Part shown: in pieces, positions 26,526 to 34,412 of the stretch | How the letters are laid out: each line of letters opens with the position of its first letter | Numbering within the stretch: position 1 is the stretch's first letter | Assembly (NCBI GenBank): GCA_024683485.1 | Contig: JAIKYD010000021.1 | Span: forward strand, 1-64,000 | Direction: 5' to 3' | From: Saccharofermentans sp. | GTDB lineage: Bacteria > Bacillota > Clostridia > Saccharofermentanales > Saccharofermentanaceae | Length of the DNA: 64,000 nucleotides | Notes under the pieces: generated by a model | Seen by the model: the letters and a program-made list of their open reading frames with translations, nothing else | Told to the model about the DNA's origin: nothing | The model's database searches: none | Position numbers and translations under genes: made by a program

Positions 26526-27770
26526 ATGAAGATTACTTTCGGAGATACCATGCATGTATATGGGGCACTTGGAGCCGGTGTCGATTATACTGTGCGTTTT
26601 ATTGTTAGATTAAATGACAGGATCGATAGTGAAGTATTGTCTTCAGCTGTAGACACTGCATCACTCAGATTTCCATATTTTATGGGGCGTCTGGTTCGTT
26701 CAGGAGAGGAACTTGAATATACCGATAATCATCTTCCGGTTAAGATTAATGAGGGCAATGCCAGGGTGGTGTTGAATTCGGCTTCAACTAACTATCATGT
26801 ATGGGCAGTATCTTATATGGATGATTATCTCTATCTGGATTTCTTTCACGGTATAACTGACGGAACCGGAATGTACAGGGTGTTGGCTGCGATACTCTAT
26901 CATTACTGCAGAAATATATATGGAATTGACAAAATCCCGGAATTGGAAACAGCGGATGTTGCGGCCGAGATGGAAGATCCTCAGGATAGGCTGCCTTCAG
27001 TTCAGATTCCGGAAGTCTCTTACACTCCCGCATTTACGCTGGAAACGGATGGAGGGTTAACGCGTTCTGCTCCCAAAATCTGGGATATCGGTATTCCGGA
27101 AGATGTTTTCATTGATTTTGTCCGTTCACATGATTCGACACCGGGAACTATGACAGAGATCCTTATGGGAAGGGCGATAGATTCTGTTTATCCGGATCAT
27201 TCAAAGCCTTTGATCAGTTCTTATGTTATTAATGCCAGACCTATGGTTGGTGCAGATAAGACAAATCATAACTGTCTTGGAATGTCTGTTTTCGATTATT
27301 CCGCAGCGATAGGTTCAATGCCGCTTACAAAGCAGGGAACTGTTTACCGCGGTAAGACATTTGTACAGAGCAGGGAAGAGGCTGTGGAGGCAGGTTTGTC
27401 AGCTAATGCTATGACTGTAAAGGCGGTATTGGCATCGAATCCTTCTCTTCAGGCAAGGAAAGAAGCATTTGCTTCTATGTTTAATGGCGGGGAAGGCTTC
27501 ATTACTTATCTAGTAAGTTATCCCGGAAAATGGAAATATCCTTCTATAGGTGCTTATATGAAGGAATTCAGGACACACCCGCCTTGCACATTCGGATTGA
27601 TGACAATACTTGGAGCCGCAGGCGGAAAAATAACGCTTTCAATACAACAAAGATTTAAGGAGAATACTGTTGTTGAGGCTTTCTTTTCGCAGCTTAAAGA
27701 ATTTAGCATTCCTTATTCTGTGATATCCTCAGGCGTAAGTGATGTTGCCGGTTTTGAGATGCCTGTATGA
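26526..27770 (+). CDS. Condensation-fold acyltransferase (alcohol acetyltransferase/PapA-like)
   Basis: A 414-residue protein with the HxxxDG active-site motif of the BAHD/condensation-domain superfamily: HGITDG, with His108 and Gly113. The N-terminal VRLNDRIDSEVLSSAVDTAS is the helix pairing typical of these folds. SYVINARPM and FGLMTILGAAGGKITLSIQ fit the second subdomain. It should transfer an acyl group from CoA or a carrier protein to an alcohol or amine; the substrates are unknown. There is no NRPS or PKS near it. ATG at 26526 has AGGAGGA upstream; the 10 codons before it are excluded. Confidence 0.75.
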   Translation: MKITFGDTMHVYGALGAGVDYTVRFIVRLNDRIDSEVLSSAVDTASLRFPYFMGRLVRSGEELEYTDNHLPVKINEGNARVVLNSASTNYHVWAVSYMDDYLYLDFFHGITDGTGMYRVLAAILYHYCRNIYGIDKIPELETADVAAEMEDPQDRLPSVQIPEVSYTPAFTLETDGGLTRSAPKIWDIGIPEDVFIDFVRSHDSTPGTMTEILMGRAIDSVYPDHSKPLISSYVINARPMVGADKTNHNCLGMSVFDYSAAIGSMPLTKQGTVYRGKTFVQSREEAVEAGLSANAMTVKAVLASNPSLQARKEAFASMFNGGEGFITYLVSYPGKWKYPSIGAYMKEFRTHPPCTFGLMTILGAAGGKITLSIQQRFKENTVVEAFFSQLKEFSIPYSVISSGVSDVAGFEMPV

Positions 27771-27891
27771 ATGATCCGGGAAGAAATGTGAAGAAAATTT
27801 GTGTTTATTTGCATTAAGAATATATAAAAAGAATAATTGATTAATAATTTTATAACAATTCTCAAATCATATTGAAAACAAAGGTTTATGA

Positions 27892-27931
27892 TTCTAAAAT
27901 CGATTTTAGAAAGGCTTTAAAAGGCCTTTTT
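27892..27931. terminator. Double palindrome, probable terminator
   Basis: A perfect 20-bp palindrome, TTCTAAAATCGATTTTAGAA (27892-27911), is followed at once by a second stem, AAAGGC/GCCTTT, ending in TTTTTAT. The second stem looks like a rho-independent terminator for the acyltransferase gene. The first may be a binding site. The rest of the 197-base gap is A/T-rich and holds nothing else I can name. Confidence 0.5.
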
Positions 27932-27967
27932 ATCAAGTGTATTTTTGGATAAGGAACTGGTCAGCTG

Positions 27968-29083
27968 ATGGAAGATTCGTCCGAATTGAATAAGACCGCT
28001 AAGGCTGAGACAACAATGCTTGGCAAAATAATGTTCTACCTGGTCCGTAATGCTTTCTCATTTACGGTCGGTGTCATGTGCTTGGTTCATGCGGTTCTTC
28101 TGGTAATATTCCTGACGTCCGGGGTATATCCTTTAGCACTCTACAATGCTTTCAGCGTAGTAATTTATATCCTTTGCTTTTTCCTCTGCAGATTCGGCCG
28201 GATACTTCCGGTATATGCGAGTGTCATATTGGAAGTAACGTTTTATTCCGTGATTTCCACTTATTACATTGGTTTGCGTTGCGGAACTTATTGTTTTCTG
28301 TTCTCGATAATACCGATCATCATATATTTCGGAAGCACACTTTTCAAAGGATCACAAAGATGGAGCGTTATCCTGATGCTCTTTCTGAATTTTGTGACAT
28401 TCGCGATCCTTTATATCAGTTTTGCCAATGTGACTCCGGTTTATGATGTGTCTCCTGTCTTAAAGATAGTACTGGTGATCTTCTCATCTTTTGCGATGGT
28501 ATTTGCGACAATGTTTTATAACGCGATATATATCTATTCCAGCGAGCATGAATTGAATATTCTTGAACAGGAGAATAAGCAATTGTCTGCCGATGCCAGG
28601 GAAGATTCATTGACAAGTCTTTTGAACAGGCGTGGTTTCCTGCCCATGGCGAAATCACTTATGCGTGATAAAAAGACCAGACGTTTCTGTATCGCGTTCT
28701 GCGATCTTGATGATTTCAAACGGATTAATGATAATTACGGACATGATGCCGGTGATGAAGTATTAAGACATATTACGAAAATGATCAAGAAGGAAATGCA
28801 GGGCTGCGATATCTGCAGATGGGGTGGAGAAGAGATCGTTATTCTGATGAGAGGCTATAATCTGACTGATGCAAGAGATAAAGCTGAGCATTTAAGGAAA
28901 AGTATAGAATCTGAACCGACTGTTTTCTTTAACAAACGGATTCCTGTTACGATTACGATAGGCCTGGTCGAGTATAAAGATACCTTTAATGAGCCTGAAG
29001 ATATCATAAAAGTTGCCGATGAACGCATGTATTACGGTAAACGGCACGGGAAAAACGTAGTTATCTCCGAAGATCCGGCTTAA
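27968..29083 (+). CDS. Membrane-bound GGDEF-domain protein, GGEEI variant
   Basis: A 371-residue protein. About six hydrophobic helices (residues 25-190) are followed by a short coiled segment and a GGDEF domain with DSLTSLLNRRGF, FCDLDDFKRINDNYG and GHDAGDEVL. The signature is GGEEI (286-290). GGEEF proteins are usually active; the Ile at the last position is a milder change, so activity is plausible but not certain. No RxxD inhibitory site is seen. The N-terminal region is different from that of the other GGDEF protein (10275-11366), so they probably sense different cues. Confidence 0.88.
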   Translation: MEDSSELNKTAKAETTMLGKIMFYLVRNAFSFTVGVMCLVHAVLLVIFLTSGVYPLALYNAFSVVIYILCFFLCRFGRILPVYASVILEVTFYSVISTYYIGLRCGTYCFLFSIIPIIIYFGSTLFKGSQRWSVILMLFLNFVTFAILYISFANVTPVYDVSPVLKIVLVIFSSFAMVFATMFYNAIYIYSSEHELNILEQENKQLSADAREDSLTSLLNRRGFLPMAKSLMRDKKTRRFCIAFCDLDDFKRINDNYGHDAGDEVLRHITKMIKKEMQGCDICRWGGEEIVILMRGYNLTDARDKAEHLRKSIESEPTVFFNKRIPVTITIGLVEYKDTFNEPEDIIKVADERMYYGKRHGKNVVISEDPA

Positions 29084-29174
29084 GTTCCTGATTTCTTCAA
29101 ATAATTGAAAAGACTATCTTTTTGGGGGTGTGGCAATTAAATTTTCTTTATGATATTATATTTTTCGCTGGCAT

Positions 29175-29265
29175 GGAGAAGTACCCAAGAGGCCGAAGGG
29201 GAGGCTTTGCTAAAGCTTTAGGCCGGGCAACTGGCGCGAGGGTTCGAATCCCTCCTTCTCCGCCA
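29175..29265 (+). tRNA. tRNA-Ser (anticodon GCT)
   Basis: The acceptor stem GGAGAAG/CTTCTCC, discriminator G and encoded CCA (29263-29265) are present. The anticodon loop TTGCTAA, between AGGCT and AGCTT, gives GCT, reading AGC/AGU. The long variable arm GGCCGGGCAACTGGC and the T-loop GTTCGAATC confirm tRNA-Ser. Confidence 0.96.
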
Positions 29266-29266
29266 T

Positions 29267-29298
29267 AACCCGTAGACTTAGTGTTTACGGGTTTTTTG
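29267..29298 (+). terminator. Terminator of tRNA-Ser(GCT)
   Basis: AACCCGTAGAC (29267-29277) pairs with GTTTACGGGTT (29283-29293) with one G-T wobble, loop TTAGT, followed by a T-run to 29297. It separates the tRNA from the peptide locus that follows. Confidence 0.92.
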
Positions 29299-29359
29299 TT
29301 GGGGTTTTATTTTTTTTAGGTTTATAATCCAAGTGTTTTAATATGGAAACTGCTTTATT

Positions 29360-29390
29360 TTGATAAAAAACATTGTTTCTATGGTAAAAT
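29360..29390 (+). promoter_or_regulatory. Probable promoter of the RiPP precursor gene
   Basis: TTGATA (29360-29365), a 19-bp spacer and TAAAAT (29385-29390) with a TGG extension before the -10, 43 bases before the precursor start. The long spacer is compensated by the extended -10. Confidence 0.45.
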
Positions 29391-29432
29391 ATTAAAAACA
29401 AATATCTTGATATAGAAAGGAACGTGGTTATT

Positions 29433-29690
29433 ATGGCAGAAATCGATAAGTCAAAACTTACTAATGAACAGTTTATTGCGGCTGCAAACTGCAAATCTGC
29501 AGATGAACTGATAGATCTTGCTAAACAGAATGGTGTTGATCTTAACAAAGAGGAAGCTGAAGCGTTCCTTGCAGAAGTCAGTTCAGTAGAACTGGATTTG
29601 GATACTCTTGAGAGCGTTAGCGGCGGAGTAGGGACGTGCTATATGGTAGATGGCTGCGCATTTAAGTGCGGTACACTCAAAGATTGTTAA
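29433..29690 (+). CDS. Nif11-type RiPP precursor peptide with four-Cys core
   Basis: An 85-residue peptide. Residues 1-62 form an acidic, helical Nif11-like leader (TNEQFIAAANCKSADELIDL, then NGVDLNKEEAEAFL and ELDLDTLESV). It ends in a double-glycine site, SVSGG (61-65). The predicted core, residues 66-85, is VGTCYMVDGCAFKCGTLKDC, with Cys at core positions 4, 10, 14 and 20. Nif11 leaders with GG sites are known for lanthipeptides, proteusins and radical-SAM-modified peptides; here the maturase genes downstream argue for the last. ATG at 29433 follows AGAAAGGA; GTG at 29424 is an alternative. The mature structure and function are unknown. Confidence 0.87.
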   Translation: MAEIDKSKLTNEQFIAAANCKSADELIDLAKQNGVDLNKEEAEAFLAEVSSVELDLDTLESVSGGVGTCYMVDGCAFKCGTLKDC

Positions 29691-29713
29691 TCGAATAATA
29701 AGTGTTTTTTTAG

Positions 29714-29739
29714 GGAGCATCTTTGTATGCTCCTTTTTT
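29714..29739 (+). terminator. Attenuator-like hairpin between precursor and maturase
   Basis: GGAGCAT (29714-29720) and ATGCTCC (29727-29733) form a perfect 7-bp stem with a 6-base loop, followed by six T. It lies 23 bases after the precursor stop and 12 bases before the maturase start. Partial termination here would give much more peptide than enzyme, as is usual in RiPP operons. Confidence 0.8.
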
Positions 29740-29751
29740 ATATGTGGATAA

Positions 29752-31353
29752 ATGAGTAGTGCTATGCATCTAAGTGCTTATGAGATAATTCTGCCGCTTA
29801 CTAACGGTGAAGGAAAAGAAATACAGGATCTGTCTTTGCTGGTTAACGGATTATATGGTTCTGTTGATGTGGTGGCACATCAAGAAGTGGAACTGCTTTT
29901 TTCCGGTGATTTTGATGCTGTCCCGAAAAGTCTTTTAGCACGACTTATTTCCCGCGGTCATCTGACGGAAAAGACTCAGGATGAGGAGCGTAAGGATCTT
30001 CAACTACTTGGCAGGATATACCGTTTGCTGATCAGCAGGATAGAGACGGCAATCTGTATATTGCCTACTTATGACTGCAATTTCCGTTGTCCCTATTGTT
30101 TTGAGCGTCACAGGTTAAAGAATGGTAAAGAATGGCTTTGCGGAACAATTTCAACTGAAATGATTGATGCGGTCTTCAATGCTATTCAGAATGAGAGGGA
30201 TAAGGGTCATCTGGTAATTCATTGTACTCTTTACGGAGGTGAACCTTTGCTTAAAGAGAATATCCAGGTTGTCCGTTATATTGGAGACAAGTGCAGGGAT
30301 ATGGGTCTGAAGATGAATGCGATAACAAATGGTTATGACCTGGATGAATATATCGATCTTTTGGACCAATATCCTTTTCAACAGCTTCAGATTACTGTAG
30401 ATGGTGTAAGTGATATAAACAACGCTCTTCGTGTGCACCGTGACGGCTGCGGCAGTTATGATAAGATCATGAGCAATATTGAACTGGCACTTGAGCACGG
30501 TATAGATGTTCATATGCGTGTTAATGTCGGACAAAATAATATTCATGGTATGAAAGATCTCGTAGAAGATCTTCGGAATCGCGGATTTGTTGATAAGGAA
30601 GAACAAAGAGAAAACTCAGTAAATGAAGGGAAATCCTCTGAACGCGGAAAGTTCTCATATTATTTTAAAGCTGTTGAATATGATGAACCTGAGAACAGTG
30701 TGACAGAACAGGAAATAATGCAGGAACTTCTGGATATGGGTTTTTCAGCGGAAGAAGCCATTGCCAGGGAAAGCCAGTACTTTTTGCCTTCTGACGTCTT
30801 CCGCAGCCAGATCAGCAAAAAAGTCCTTCCTCCGATAATGACAGCTTTCTGCGGTTCGGAAATGAATTCTGTCATTGTTGATCCGTACGGAAAATTATTT
30901 CCGTGCTGGGACCAGGTTGCCAAGGAGGATGCTTCAATCGGATTTTTGGATAAGGAATCCGGCAGGTTTATTTGGGATTTTGAGAAGGCGCGTTGGCTTA
31001 CACGCACCTCAGATCTGATACAAAAATGTGCAGACTGTCCATATGCTTTTATCTGCAGAGGAGGCTGCGCATCGCGTGCAATGGCAAAGAACGGCAGTTT
31101 TTTCAGGGAATACTGCGGAGAGATAAAAGAAATCTTCTCGTTTATCGCTCCACGTCTTGCCGGTGAGGTTTATGAACGTACCGGTGATAAAGAACTCTCG
31201 CTATCCTGGTTTGAACCTTTATCACTACTCAGTCAGGAAGACCGTAATATTATTATGAATACAGGAAGTCAGAAGGAGATACTGGGAATCCTGCAAAAAT
31301 ATGGTATCCCGGATATGATCAAATCCTGCGGGAATATTGAGAGTGAATGCTGA
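29752..31353 (+). CDS. Radical SAM/SPASM peptide maturase
   Basis: A 533-residue enzyme. Residues 1-100 form an N-terminal region where a leader-binding (RRE-like) domain would be expected, but I cannot confirm one. The radical SAM core has the cluster motif CNFRCPYC (Cys109, 113, 116), with Phe in place of the common Tyr/Thr, and the SAM-binding YGGEP (161-165). The SPASM domain provides Cys367, 385, 426, 429, 435, 439 and 455 for auxiliary [4Fe-4S] clusters; DPYGKLFPCWD and CADCPYAFICRGGC are typical. Related enzymes form thioether (sactionine or ranthionine) or C-C crosslinks in peptides. It follows the Nif11 precursor, its presumed substrate. The ATG at 29752 lacks a clear ribosome binding site; 29764 is an alternative. 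Confidence 0.92.
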   Translation: MSSAMHLSAYEIILPLTNGEGKEIQDLSLLVNGLYGSVDVVAHQEVELLFSGDFDAVPKSLLARLISRGHLTEKTQDEERKDLQLLGRIYRLLISRIETAICILPTYDCNFRCPYCFERHRLKNGKEWLCGTISTEMIDAVFNAIQNERDKGHLVIHCTLYGGEPLLKENIQVVRYIGDKCRDMGLKMNAITNGYDLDEYIDLLDQYPFQQLQITVDGVSDINNALRVHRDGCGSYDKIMSNIELALEHGIDVHMRVNVGQNNIHGMKDLVEDLRNRGFVDKEEQRENSVNEGKSSERGKFSYYFKAVEYDEPENSVTEQEIMQELLDMGFSAEEAIARESQYFLPSDVFRSQISKKVLPPIMTAFCGSEMNSVIVDPYGKLFPCWDQVAKEDASIGFLDKESGRFIWDFEKARWLTRTSDLIQKCADCPYAFICRGGCASRAMAKNGSFFREYCGEIKEIFSFIAPRLAGEVYERTGDKELSLSWFEPLSLLSQEDRNIIMNTGSQKEILGILQKYGIPDMIKSCGNIESEC

Positions 31354-33128
31354 TGATTGAATATTCCGGCAGACTCCCTGCACATTATTTTATTTCTCAT
31401 CTTCGAAGGCATCCTATGCCGGAATTGCTCGATGAGGATTTCTATAAAGTATTAGACAACATAGAATTACAGTATGCAGAACTCTTATCTTTCTGTTCAG
31501 GTCTGGAGATAAGGCTGGGAAATCCGGAACGTTATGCTGATTATATACTCTGTACGGAAGATCCTTCATATTATCAAGGTGCGGTAAAGTGGCTCGAGAT
31601 GGATTATGAAGCCTGTAAAAGAGTAGGAGAGATCGTTCCGTGCGTCTTTCTGAATACCTGGGATGCTGCTGATCAGGTTCAGAATGCTGATAATACTGAT
31701 TATTGGAATGATTTGCTGAATGTTTTCTGCGGAGAAGAACTGTCGGAATTGTTAAGAAAGCCTTTCTTTTCATTGCTTGCCAATCTTCCTAAAGGTGCGA
31801 AAATAAAGCAGATAGGTTCTATGGCACGTCCTGGAGAGTGTGAAAAACTCCGTGTTGTTATACTTTTCAATTCCTGGAATCAGATAGCTTCTTTTCTTGT
31901 AAGAGCGGGATGGAATGGTAATGTTTCTTTACTTGAAAAGGCGATCTTTCCATGGACTGATGCTGAAAGAATAGCTCTGAATGTTGATCTCAGTTCAGAA
32001 GGAATATGCGAAAAGACCGGTTTTGAGATATACCATGCTGTGAGACATCCTGTTTTGGCGGACAGAATGATCTCAAGACTTGAAAAGGCAGGACTTTGCC
32101 TTCCGGAAAAGGCGGCAGCACTCAGGCGCTGGATCAGGATATTTCCTGATTCAGACCCATTTATTCAGACACATATTACATACTATAAACTGAATTATTC
32201 TGATGGGCGGATTACAGATGTCAAGGCATATCTTGAGCAGTCTCCTTGGCCTAAACACCGTTTTTTCGATGCTTATGACAAACCAATTTATGTTGAGATG
32301 ACAGCCTGGAATACCGGAGAGGAACAGGCTCGGGGCAGGATAACAGAATGGCTTGAAATGCTTTCATTGGCAAATGTCCGAAGGATACATCTGTATGGCT
32401 CGGAAGAAGGTACTGAGGCTGCTAACTTGATCAGACACGCCAAGGGATTGAAAATGAATGTATGTGTTTTCCTGGAGAGAACTGTTGAACCTGAACGTAT
32501 TTCTGAATTGGTAAACGCAGGTGCGGATGGTTTTGTAATAGTAATGTATAAGACTTCAGAAATGCTCAGTGTCATTCATTATTTGTGTTCATCCAATGTG
32601 TCTGATGTGAGTGTTAAGTGTATCGTATCTTCTGCAAACGTTGAAAGCATGATAAGTGTCTTTGAAGAACTTAGAAATCAGAATATAAATGAATTGATCA
32701 TATCCGGATTTTGTGGTGACGCTGATAGTGTGCCTTCACAGGCTGAAATGGAGAATTTGGCTGTATGGATCGATTCAAATAAGGATATGAATGTTACTGT
32801 TGATTCATGCTTTTCGCCACTCCGTGCCATAATGGGAGGAAATGTTATACGTAAAAACAGCAACTATGGTGTTGGTATGGGCTGTACAGCCGGAAGAGAT
32901 CATTTCTATGTGGATGAGTCAGGATACCCTCATCCTTGCCGGTTCCTTCCTGAAGATAAAACCATAGCATCGTTGGATGAATACTGGCATAATTCACAAT
33001 CACTGAATTCATTCAGGGGGAATGGATTCAACAATAATCCTGCGTGTGCTGACTGTAATTACAGACAACGTTGTTTTCCGTGCCCGGTTGCCGATCATGC
33101 TGCCTGCAGCGTCAGAAAGATCAACTGA
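31353..33128 (+). CDS. Large partner protein with degenerate radical-SAM barrel and SPASM tail
   Basis: A 591-residue protein whose start (TGATG) overlaps the maturase stop by one base; ATG at 31347 is an alternative. Residues 1-300 form a domain I do not recognise (segments KWLEMDYEAC, RIALNVDLSSEG and YYKLNYSDGRITDVKAYLEQ). Residues 311-480 read like a radical SAM TIM barrel (PIYVEMTAWN, RRIHLYGSEEG, then alternating strands and helices), but where CxxxCxxC should stand there is WNTGEEQA, so no SAM cluster can form. The tail has a full SPASM-like set: Cys511, 529, 565, 568, 574, 577 and 585 (DESGYPHPCRF, CADCNYRQRCFPC). It is probably a substrate-handling or cluster-carrying partner of the maturase. 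The 3' end overlaps the convergent PfkB gene by 8 bases. Confidence 0.8.
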   Translation: MIEYSGRLPAHYFISHLRRHPMPELLDEDFYKVLDNIELQYAELLSFCSGLEIRLGNPERYADYILCTEDPSYYQGAVKWLEMDYEACKRVGEIVPCVFLNTWDAADQVQNADNTDYWNDLLNVFCGEELSELLRKPFFSLLANLPKGAKIKQIGSMARPGECEKLRVVILFNSWNQIASFLVRAGWNGNVSLLEKAIFPWTDAERIALNVDLSSEGICEKTGFEIYHAVRHPVLADRMISRLEKAGLCLPEKAAALRRWIRIFPDSDPFIQTHITYYKLNYSDGRITDVKAYLEQSPWPKHRFFDAYDKPIYVEMTAWNTGEEQARGRITEWLEMLSLANVRRIHLYGSEEGTEAANLIRHAKGLKMNVCVFLERTVEPERISELVNAGADGFVIVMYKTSEMLSVIHYLCSSNVSDVSVKCIVSSANVESMISVFEELRNQNINELIISGFCGDADSVPSQAEMENLAVWIDSNKDMNVTVDSCFSPLRAIMGGNVIRKNSNYGVGMGCTAGRDHFYVDESGYPHPCRFLPEDKTIASLDEYWHNSQSLNSFRGNGFNNNPACADCNYRQRCFPCPVADHAACSVRKIN

Positions 33129-34242
33129 TCTTTTCCCAGCCTTCTTTTATTCTTTCGCGCAGTTCGGATAAAGGTCTTAATCCTGAAAGTGCATCATAAG
33201 CTGAAACACAGCATGCGCCGGTAGCTGCTGCGAGTTTGACGCATTCTTCGGGAGTTCCGCCTTCCAGCATTGAGGTAAGGAATGCAGCTATGCTGGTATC
33301 TCCGGCACCTGTGGCTGAAAGCACCTTATCAGGTTTATATGATCTTTCAAATCCTTCTTTTGCTGCCCATTGATCTATATCAAGACCAAGCCCGGAAGGT
33401 ATGTTTTTCAATGTTTCCATGGATGCTGTTCTGTAATAAAGACCTGGAGCACCGCATTTTATAAGCAGGATCCTGCATCCGAGTTTCATGCAGATATCTG
33501 CTACAGGACGTATGTCATTATCTATATCCAATATCTCGGTTATATCTTTATCTTCGGCGCGCTCCTGCCATTCATGGAATCTGTTTCTGTCAAGCATAAA
33601 ACAGAGTTCTTCGATGCTGGGAGTGAAAACATCTACAAAAGGAATCACGTTCATTAAGATAGAGAACCAATCTGCCCGGCCCGCATCAGATGAAGGATCG
33701 ACTGCAGCAAGATCCAGTGAAGTGGCACACCCGGCTTTATTCGCTTTGACAAACAGTTTAACCAGCTCGTTGCCGTTGTCTGAATACATTTTCTTCATTA
33801 GAGGAGGATAGCCGAAATGCATCAGTACGGCATTTTCCAACACATTCACAGGTATGTCATCTGCTTCGAAAGTGTTATTAGTTCCCGGACAGTGAAGAAA
33901 TATCCTGTCTATTCCCGGAATGGCAAGTACGACAGAGTAAGATGATGATTCATTCTCAGCTCTTATCAGATCCTGATGTGCATCATATCTTTTGAGAATT
34001 TTGCTGATAATTCCGCCGAATTCATCATTTCCAGTCTTGCCCATAAGCCTGACGTCAGCGCCCAGGAGCTTCATGGCAAGTCCTGTGTTTGCGACTGCCC
34101 CTCCTGCTGAAACAGAGGCTGCGCCTGTTTCGATAAGCTTTCCGGGCATCAGAATATCTGATACCTTGCTTTTCGTTTCACCGGGAAAGACAGGCGTAAT
34201 ATCAAGACAAATGTGACCGGCAACTATAACTTTTTTGTCCAT
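33121..34242 (-). CDS. PfkB-family carbohydrate kinase
   Basis: A 373-residue kinase of the ribokinase/PfkB superfamily. The N-terminal VIVAGHICLDITPVF and GGAVANTGLAMKLLGADV are the first signature region, and LSATGAGDTSIAAFLTSML near the C-terminus is the second, with the catalytic Asp in GAGD. It is somewhat longer than ribokinase (about 310) owing to insertions in the middle. The sugar cannot be told from sequence. ATG at 34242 has GGAGGAA upstream on the minus strand. It converges on the peptide operon with overlapping ends and no terminator between. Confidence 0.88.
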   Translation of the reverse strand: MDKKVIVAGHICLDITPVFPGETKSKVSDILMPGKLIETGAASVSAGGAVANTGLAMKLLGADVRLMGKTGNDEFGGIISKILKRYDAHQDLIRAENESSSYSVVLAIPGIDRIFLHCPGTNNTFEADDIPVNVLENAVLMHFGYPPLMKKMYSDNGNELVKLFVKANKAGCATSLDLAAVDPSSDAGRADWFSILMNVIPFVDVFTPSIEELCFMLDRNRFHEWQERAEDKDITEILDIDNDIRPVADICMKLGCRILLIKCGAPGLYYRTASMETLKNIPSGLGLDIDQWAAKEGFERSYKPDKVLSATGAGDTSIAAFLTSMLEGGTPEECVKLAAATGACCVSAYDALSGLRPLSELRERIKEGWEKIS

Positions 34243-34412
34243 GGTTCCTCCGGCTCGATACGGGAATTGCAAACTTATATAAATATTAGTTAATGCAGTG
34301 TTATTTAGCAATCATTCGGAATCTATATTTATGTAAGGCATATGAGCTCATGTATATTTCCCGATAGCTTATGTGGGTTGTATAATCATATTAACAGGGA
34401 GGTGAGCCTGTC

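Noticed and set aside
26249-29265. Two tRNA-Ser genes in opposite orientation as ends of a mobile element
   Set aside because: The shared sequence is that of the T-arm and acceptor stem expected of any two tRNA-Ser genes; no integrase or direct repeat was seen between them.
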